Notes under the pieces: model-generated
What the model was told of the DNA's origin: nothing
The model's database searches: none
What the model saw: the letters and a program-made list of their open reading frames with translations, nothing else
Assembly (NCBI GenBank): GCA_018884035.1
Contig: JAHLFE010000226.1
Location: 1-38,392, forward strand
From: Candidatus Anaerobiospirillum pullicola
Lineage (GTDB): Bacteria > Pseudomonadota > Gammaproteobacteria > Enterobacterales > Succinivibrionaceae
Direction: 5' to 3'
DNA length: 38,392 bases
Shown here: positions 33,732-38,392 of the stretch, in pieces
Layout of the letters: each line of letters opens with the position of its first letter
Position numbering within the stretch: the stretch's first letter is position 1
Program-made: the position numbers and the translations under genes

Positions 33732-35168
33732 ATGGCCTCGAACAAGGTCTCAATGTTTGAAAAGATAAGTTTCGGTAGTGGTGACTTAGGCTGCACCATT
33801 ATCTGGAACGTCGTCGGTATGTTTTTAACCATCTACTACACCGATGACGTCAAGATCAGCGCCGCTGCCGTGGCTGCCATTATGCTGTCGGTACGTATTT
33901 TCGACGGTTTCTCTGATCTGGTGATGGGCTACGTCTTAGACCGCACCAACTCTAAGTTAGGTAAGGCCCGTCCTTGGATCTTATGGTCTTCGCCTTTCAT
34001 GGCCATCTTCTTAGTCTTGTGCTTTGCGGTGCCAGACTTCTTAGGTGAGACCATGAAGGTTATCTACGCCTTCTTGACCTACTTCTTCCTGACGGTAGTG
34101 GTCTACACGGCGTGCAACCTCTCCTACTGCGCTCTGACCTCGTTCGTGACTGACGACCTGCAAGAGCGTGCTGGCATGAACTCCATCCGCTTCGTGATGA
34201 CGGGTATCGGCTCGATTGTCTTAGGCTATGTGACCCCAGTGGCGGCTAAGGCCTTTGGCAGCTACGTGATCATCTGCATTGTCTATGGTGCGGTCGCCTT
34301 TGCCTTACTGCTCTTATGCTTCTTTGTGTGCAAGGAGCGCGTTAAGCCACAGCCACGTCGTCCTGAGGATAAGGTCTCGGCAAAAGAGTCCTTACGCGTT
34401 CTCTCCAAGAACACCTTCTTCTACTACCTCGTAGCTTTCTTCGTTCTCGACTTCGCTAACGCTGGTATTACCGGTGCCTCTGGTATGTACCTGTCGCGTT
34501 ACATCATTCAAGACGATGCCTTCTTTGGACACTTAACCTTTGCCTCGGTGTTACCACAGGTTATCGCTTGCTTCATGTTCCCATGGATCATGCAGTGGTT
34601 CCGTGGTAAGTGGAACACCATTATCTTTGGTTATGTCCTTTATGTGATCGGCTATGGCATGTGCTACCTCTTTGTGGGCACAGACATGGTTGTAGGCTCT
34701 ACTGCTTTCTATATCCTGTTAATTGGCAGCGGCATCAAGGGCATCGGCTGGGGTATCCACTTAGTGGCTATGTTCGCCATGATCGCTGATGTGGCTGAGT
34801 ATGGTGAGTGGAAGGCTGGCCGCCGCTTAGAGGGTGCTACTTACTCGGTTTCGTCCTTTGGCTTCAAGATTGGCTTAGGTATGGGTGGTGCTGTGGTTGG
34901 TGCCGTCTTATCGATGGTCAACTACGACGCCTCCTTAAAGGTACAACCTCAAGAGACCTTAGAGGCTATCTTAACCATCAACTTCACCATTCCTCTGATC
35001 GTGTCGGTGATTGGCTTAGTCATCTCGATTACCAATAACTTAGATAAGGTCTATCCAACCATCATGAAGGAGTTAATGGTGCGTCGTGCCGAGGAAGCCC
35101 GTAAGTTCTCGCACGAGGAGATGGATCGTCCACACTTAGACAAGCTGGCTGATAACGAGGCCAAGTAA
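33732..35168 (+). CDS. GPH-family sugar:cation symporter (MelB/YicJ-like)
   Basis: A 478-residue inner-membrane carrier of the glycoside-pentoside-hexuronide:cation symporter family, which takes up sugars or glycosides with Na+ or H+. About 12 hydrophobic helices are visible. The loop between helices 2 and 3 has the family motif GYVLDRTNSKLGKARPW (66-82), preceded by the acidic pair FDGFSD (Asp58, Asp62) that corresponds to the cation-site aspartates of MelB. The later conserved AMIADVAEYGEWKAGRR lies near residue 349. The length is normal for the family. GGGAGG lies 8 bp before the ATG. It appears monocistronic: no sugar hydrolase lies beside it, so the substrate cannot be told. A family A repeat begins 7 bp after the stop. 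Confidence 0.92.
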   Translation: MASNKVSMFEKISFGSGDLGCTIIWNVVGMFLTIYYTDDVKISAAAVAAIMLSVRIFDGFSDLVMGYVLDRTNSKLGKARPWILWSSPFMAIFLVLCFAVPDFLGETMKVIYAFLTYFFLTVVVYTACNLSYCALTSFVTDDLQERAGMNSIRFVMTGIGSIVLGYVTPVAAKAFGSYVIICIVYGAVAFALLLLCFFVCKERVKPQPRRPEDKVSAKESLRVLSKNTFFYYLVAFFVLDFANAGITGASGMYLSRYIIQDDAFFGHLTFASVLPQVIACFMFPWIMQWFRGKWNTIIFGYVLYVIGYGMCYLFVGTDMVVGSTAFYILLIGSGIKGIGWGIHLVAMFAMIADVAEYGEWKAGRRLEGATYSVSSFGFKIGLGMGGAVVGAVLSMVNYDASLKVQPQETLEAILTINFTIPLIVSVIGLVISITNNLDKVYPTIMKELMVRRAEEARKFSHEEMDRPHLDKLADNEAK

Positions 35169-35175
35169 GCCCTAA

Positions 35176-35336
35176 GGAACAAGTGCTCTCATAGGTGACG
35201 GATGCAAGGTTTAGTGCGGGTAATGTCCCTTACCTCACGTCACCTTGAGATGAATGGTGCTTGATACTGAGCATCTAATGAAGATGGGGCAGGTATGATT
35301 GCCTTAAAGTCCGTCATCTCTTAAGTCAGTCGTTCC
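35176..35336 (+). repeat. Family A repeat, copy 5
   Basis: The left end GGAACAAGTGCTCTCATAGG continues TGACGGA; the right end TCCGTCATCTCTTAAGTCAG continues TCGTTCC. They are inverted repeats of about 27 bp. The core CACCTTGAGATGAATGGTGC is conserved. It begins 7 bp after the symporter stop codon and may form its transcript end. Confidence 0.8.
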
Positions 35337-35540
35337 TTTCTCTAAACCACTCCTGCCACTCCTAAGCTTCGCTTGTGTTTAAGCCCGCTGGGTTCGTTTG
35401 AGCTCAGTGGGCTTAATCGTTTCTGGAGAGAGGAAAGTACTGCTGGGTGCTCGCGGCAGAGTGAGGCACCGCACTGGTCACAGCAAGTGGCGGTAACAGT
35501 GCGGGTATACCCAAAAGCAAAGCCTCAAAGAGGTCACTGT

Positions 35541-35614
35541 CTACAAGCAATGGGATTACCCTGAGAGTAGGTGCTTGCTGCGGTGCTCCTCTCGAGATAA
35601 GACCCCTTAGGCGC
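35541..35614 (-). repeat. Family B palindromic repeat, copy 3 (inverted)
   Basis: It reads CTACAAGCAATGGGATTACC, CTGAGAGTAGGTGCTTGCTG, CGGTGCTCCTCTCGAGATAA, then GACCCCTTAGGCGC, the same order as copy 2. Confidence 0.6.
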
Positions 35615-35680
35615 TTGTTAACTTAACTCCGTTACAGCACAATCACCTGTGTTTGCAGCCGACCATCCGTCTGCAGCTTG

Positions 35681-35831
35681 GGAATGAGTGATCTAATAAA
35701 TGACGGAAGATTGGATGTGTGAGAGGAAGGTCACACCCCTCGAGATGAGTGGTGCAAGTGAGTCTAAGCCTACCTTAGGACGGTGCACCATGATTACCCT
35801 AAAGTCCGTCATCTATTAAGTAAGTCGTTCC
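35681..35831 (+). repeat. Family A repeat, copy 6
   Basis: This is the cleanest copy: GGAATGAGTGATCTAATAAA then TGACGGA at the left, TCCGTCATCTATTAAGTAAG then TCGTTCC at the right, about 21 of 26 terminal positions complementary. The core is CCCTCGAGATGAGTGGTGCA, AGTGAGTCTAAGCCTACCTT, then GGTGCACC. Confidence 0.85.
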
Positions 35832-36257
35832 TTGGTGGGGAAAGGTGCCTGACAAGGCTGTGGTTTTAAGCACCTGCAGAGAAACGCACTCAGCCCCCAG
35901 CAAAAACCAGCTCTCAGAGTAAAGGCAAATGCTGATGAGCGGCCTCAGTCGACCTGCGGCTCGGAGAAAGATATGGTGATGGAGCCCCGCCCTGAGGGTA
36001 AGCAGCCATTGAGCAGCATTCATCTGAGATGGCTTGTGGTGAGGGCTGTTTGGTTGTGGCTATTACCACCTACCACAGAGGGCGTGGATCTTCAGTGCCT
36101 GTACAGCACAGCTGGAGGGATGCGTGATGATATGCAGAGAGGCTCTTAGCAGCGGAGATGGAGAGCGGAGCGTAAGAGGGCAGCTTGAGCGGAGAATAGC
36201 AACTCTCTGTGCGTGCTGGGGATTGGCTCTAAGTAGAGAAGTTGGTAGTTAAGCACA

Positions 36258-36335
36258 AAAGCGCCTAACGGCGTCTTATCTCAAGAGAGGCGCTGCGTAA
36301 GCACCTACTCTCTGGGTAAACACCTGCTTGTAGGC
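36258..36335 (+). repeat. Family B palindromic repeat, copy 4
   Basis: AAAGCGCCTAACGGCGTCTT, ATCTCAAGAGAGGCGCTGCG, then CACCTACTCTCTGGGTAAAC and ACCTGCTTGTAGG. It is in the opposite orientation to copies 2 and 3. Confidence 0.6.
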
Positions 36336-36541
36336 CGTGCCTCTTTGGGGCTTTTTCTTTTGGGGATACTGTTGCTGAGCGTTTCTTGTGGGCTTTGTGG
36401 TGCCAGAGCATGGCTAACGACACTGCACTCCACTTCGCTCCACTTAACACCACGTTACCTCTCTGGTGATTAGGGGCACATCTGTATGGGCATAGCCATG
36501 AGCATGATGCTTTGGGCTTAGCTGTGGTTGTCGGTACGCGC

Positions 36542-36620
36542 AAAAGCGCCTGACGGCGCCTTATCTCGAGCGTAGCGCCGCAGCAAACACCTACTCTCGG
36601 GGTAAAGCGCCTGCTGGTGG
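36542..36620 (+). repeat. Family B palindromic repeat, copy 5
   Basis: AAAAGCGCCTGACGGCGCCT, TATCTCGAGCGTAGCGCCGC, then AGCAAACACCTACTCTCGGG and GTAAAGCGCCTGCTGGTGG. The first 45 bp nearly match copy 1 after traD. Confidence 0.65.
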
Positions 36621-36735
36621 GCAGTTATCCTTGGGAATGTGCGTTTGGGAGATAATCTCCTGCGTTGCGTGTGCCTACGCCTACTCTTGTCTCGTCATAC
36701 CTCAATGCCCAAAAGTGCTGCGTTCCATACGCAAA

Positions 36736-36805
36736 AAGGGGGCATAACCTGCAGACCTCGGCGTGGGGTTAACCACGCTTAGAGCCTACAAGGCTATGCC
36801 CCCTT
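36736..36805 (-). terminator. Intrinsic terminator of the barrel remnant
   Basis: AAGGGGGCATA (36736-36746) and TATGCCCCCTT (36795-36805) are a perfect 11-bp stem. The minus strand then reads TTTTTGCG. Inside the loop GCGTGG (36761-36766) and CCACGC (36773-36778) make a nested hairpin, and TGGGGTTAACCACGCT matches the loop of the terminator at 589-665. Confidence 0.75.
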
Positions 36806-36874
36806 GGGGTACAGGAGCAAGGGGCTATGACCGCATTGCTACCTTACGTATTAGAAAGTTTGGCTGAGTTCTTC

Positions 36875-37860
36875 TTAGAAGACGTAACGAGCGTTAGCGT
36901 TCACACCAAAATCGTCGACATTGGACGAGCCAGTGTAGTTGACGCCTAAGCCTAAGCTGAAGTTGCCAGTCTTAGCACCCACACCTAAGGTAGCACCGTA
37001 GGTGAAGTTATCTAAGACCTCAGTGGAGGTAGCGGTGTTGACGTTGCTGATGCCAACCCAATCCACCTCGCCATCAAAGGAGTCATCACCGAAGTTACCG
37101 GTTAAGGTCACATCAAACGATGGCTTCACCGTCCACGTGCCAGCCACAAACTCCTTAGCTACGGTCACACCCACAGGGATGGAGAACACGTCTAAGCTGT
37201 CAGAGGCAAAGTGCGCGTAAGTATCGCGGCCAGAGACATCGTAGTCATCGATATCAATGGTGCTGTAGCGTAAGCACGCATGTGGCGTGACATACAGACC
37301 ATTGTAGTCAAACTCGTACTTGCCAGTGACACCCACGCTTAAGTTGGTGCTGTCAAGCGACGCGCCGACCGTATCAAAGCTGCCTAAGGTAGCCTCGACA
37401 TCGTTGTCTACAGCGGTGTAGGTGATATCACCGACCACCGAGAGCTGGCCAATGGTGTAGCCAGCGTAGAGACCAAAGCCGTAGTAGTCAAAGTCGTTGG
37501 AAGCTAAGCTACCCGCGCCCTGACCGTCAGCATCACCGGAGCCGAGGTTGAACATGGCACCCACGCGTAAGCCGTTGCTTAAGGTGTAATCAGCACCTAA
37601 GGCCACGCCGTAGAGATCCATATTCACACCGTAGTCCACACCCTTAGCATCAAAGCCATTAGACTTTGAGCTCTTGCATATTGGGGACACCACGCAGCGT
37701 GGTACCTTGGAGGTTATCGAGTTTGTAACCAGTAGCACCCATGCCAATACGATCGGAGATAGCCTCAAATAACGAATTGCCCGCTGTGATAACAGCCAGC
37801 TCTGCGTGGTGCGTTACAGCTCACCACCGTTTCAGCTGCAACAGGATCAAATCAGAGATC
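36875..37860 (-). pseudogene. Truncated, frameshifted autotransporter barrel
   Basis: The open part (from about 37670 down to 36875) encodes most of a PF03797-type barrel: NGFDAKGVDYGVNMDLYGVA through the terminal NANARYVF, roughly two-thirds identical to the barrels of the two intact genes. Upstream the homology continues in another frame: AVITAGNSLFEAISDRIGMG then ATGYKL, matching AAITAGSSSYEAISGRMGMG. So there is a frameshift near 37680-37695, where intact copies read LWVSP/LWVTP, and another disruption near 37800-37845. No signal peptide or passenger is present; homology fades near 37860, where AT-rich DNA begins. The terminator is still intact. One barrel Gly is Cys here (HACLRY). An in-frame ATG at 37768 is not a credible start. 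Confidence 0.8.
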
Positions 37861-37892
37861 TGTTATGAATGAAGGAGTTTTCACGCCGTTAA

Positions 37893-38033
37893 ATGTACAA
37901 GCCTTCATTAGATCATGATGTTTTTCTTGTTTTTGAAAGAAAAGTTCAACTTTTTAAAGAAATAGTTAAAAGATCTAAAAGGCCATACATGGAGCAAATT
38001 GTGCTTAAATTTAGTGATAAAATGGCAGTATGA
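37893..38033 (+). CDS. Possible 46-aa ORF in AT-rich DNA
   Basis: The frame reads MYKPSLDHDVFLVFERKVQL and continues FKEIVKRSKRPYMEQIVLKF, then SDKMAV. It is charged and helix-like, with AAA, GTT and TTT codons unlike the GC-rich neighbours. AAGGAG lies 15 bp upstream, too far for a good site. It could be a fragment of an imported gene. I recognise no family. Confidence 0.3.
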   Translation: MYKPSLDHDVFLVFERKVQLFKEIVKRSKRPYMEQIVLKFSDKMAV

Positions 38034-38079
38034 CAGTATAGTGGCAATGCTGTACGGGGTATAATACTTGCAGTATGAC
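38025..38079 (+). promoter_or_regulatory. Promoter flanked by a direct-repeat operator
   Basis: A perfect TATAAT lies at 38060-38065. The 10-bp word GCAGTATGAC occurs at 38025-38034 and again at 38070-38079, bracketing the -10 box and the probable start point. The -35 is not obvious, which is common at activated or tightly regulated promoters. It would drive the small ORFs at 38128 and 38298. Confidence 0.5.
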
Positions 38080-38121
38080 GATGCTCTTTTTTCGTTTTCA
38101 TGATCTTCTCAAAGGAGGATA

Positions 38122-38223
38122 GGTGGTATGGTACCAAAAGAAATCCAATGTTGGTCACGCCAAACGCCATCAAATAGGCACCCATGTCTTGATCGCAGTG
38201 GCGTTGCTGCTGCTTTTGGCATC
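38122..38223. repeat. Structured segment, copy 2 of 31586-31702
   Basis: GTTGGTCACGCCAAACGCCA at 38150-38169 is identical in the first copy, and CTTGATCGCAG-GGCG-TGCT also recurs. The pairings ACCAA/TTGGT (38133-38137, 38151-38155) and ATGG/CCAT (38128-38131, 38167-38170) persist, and AGGAT/ATCCT could replace the outer stem. Stems are weaker than in copy 1. Confidence 0.5.
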
Positions 38224-38298
38224 CTACAAATTAGGTTAGGAGAACCAAATATGTTCAAAACCCAGAAACCACACCAAAGCAATACAGAGGTACTTTAA
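38128..38298 (+). CDS. Possible 56-aa ORF overlapping the structured segment
   Basis: AGGAGG (38113-38118) precedes ATG 38128 by 9 bp. The frame reads MVPKEIQCWSRQTPSNRHPC and continues to a TAA that overlaps the next ATG (TAATG). A competing frame from GTG 38123 (38 codons, ending 38239) would give a peptide with one hydrophobic helix, THVLIAVALLLLLASYKLG, resembling the micro-ORF peptides in layout. A third option is a 15-codon frame at 38251-38298 after TTAGGAG. I cannot decide between them. Confidence 0.25.
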   Translation: MVPKEIQCWSRQTPSNRHPCLDRSGVAAAFGILQIRLGEPNMFKTQKPHQSNTEVL

Positions 38299-38392
38299 TG
38301 CGAAAGCAAGAACAAAAGCCTGATAAAAAGCCAGCTCGAAAGCAAGAGCTGGTCAACGTCAACGTCAACGTCAACGTCAACGTCAACGTCAA
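38298..38392 (+). CDS. 5' part of a gene with Val-Asn repeats, runs off the window
   Basis: ATG overlaps the previous stop codon as TAATG, suggesting coupled translation. The product starts MRKQEQKPDKKPARKQEL and then repeats Val-Asn to the window edge. The start is basic and hydrophilic. No family is recognised, and the true length is unknown. Confidence 0.4.
   Translation, partial: MRKQEQKPDKKPARKQELVNVNVNVNVNVNV
38352..38392 (+). repeat. gtcaac hexanucleotide tandem repeat
   Basis: 6.8 uninterrupted units reach the window edge. If the frame at 38298 is real, each unit adds Val-Asn and unit changes keep the frame. Confidence 0.9.

Larger units (their letters stand above)
35169..36735. other. 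1.6-kb repeat-filled region without a gene
   Basis: No protein-coding gene is supported. The region is largely a collection of family A (two copies) and family B (three copies) elements separated by 70-400 bp of unique sequence. It separates the plus-strand symporter from the minus-strand barrel remnant, so both transcripts converge here. Confidence 0.55.

Noticed and set aside
24636..36735. CRISPR array made of the dispersed repeats
   Set aside because: Copies are inverted-repeat elements of 60-170 bp with irregular spacing and both orientations; no cas genes.

Overview
The window looks like chromosomal, accessory-rich DNA of a Gram-negative bacterium. Two giant type V (autotransporter) outer-membrane proteins and a MobH/TraI_2-type conjugation gene pair support this. 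The style of the autotransporters (long N-terminal signal region, very large beta-helical passenger, heavy use of TTA for leucine) suggests a gut gammaproteobacterium, perhaps Succinivibrionaceae. That placement is inference; no rRNA or tRNA gene is present to test it.

Layout. (1) 0.6-16.3 kb, minus strand: two paralogous autotransporter genes of about 2,110 codons flank a small HEAT-repeat-like gene. Each of the three genes has its own minus-strand intrinsic terminator. The autotransporters share near-identical signal and barrel segments but have diverged passengers. (2) 16.2-18.6 kb: no convincing gene; two AT-rich patches carry perfect palindromes. (3) 18.6-29.9 kb, plus strand: a conjugation module. 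It holds a huge TraD-like coupling ATPase (about 2,018 aa) with a roughly 580-residue Ser/Thr/Ala-rich insert, a small membrane protein, and a MobH-type TraI relaxase with an HD domain. No type IV secretion or integrase gene is visible. (4) 30.3-32.8 kb, plus strand: a 122-aa coiled-coil, two-helix membrane protein, followed by a spaced array of five related micro-ORFs (33-43 aa, one transmembrane helix and a Lys/Asp tail). Each is followed within about 10 bases by the same small hairpin motif. (5) 33.7-35.2 kb: a GPH-family sugar:cation symporter. (6) 35.2-36.7 kb: a repeat-filled intergenic stretch. (7) 36.7-37.9 kb: a frameshifted, truncated third autotransporter barrel. (8) 37.9 kb to the end: AT-rich DNA with an operator-like promoter, very small ORFs and a gtcaac hexamer repeat running off the edge.

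Two dispersed intergenic repeat families link these regions. Family A is a 150-160 bp ERIC/MITE-like element with terminal inverted repeats of about 26 bp, in about six copies. Two copies start 7-15 bp after a stop codon in the same orientation relative to the gene. Family B is a palindromic element of 60-80 bp in five copies.

The best candidate for something undescribed is the micro-ORF array together with the structured segment beside it (31586-31702), which has a diverged second copy at 38122-38223.
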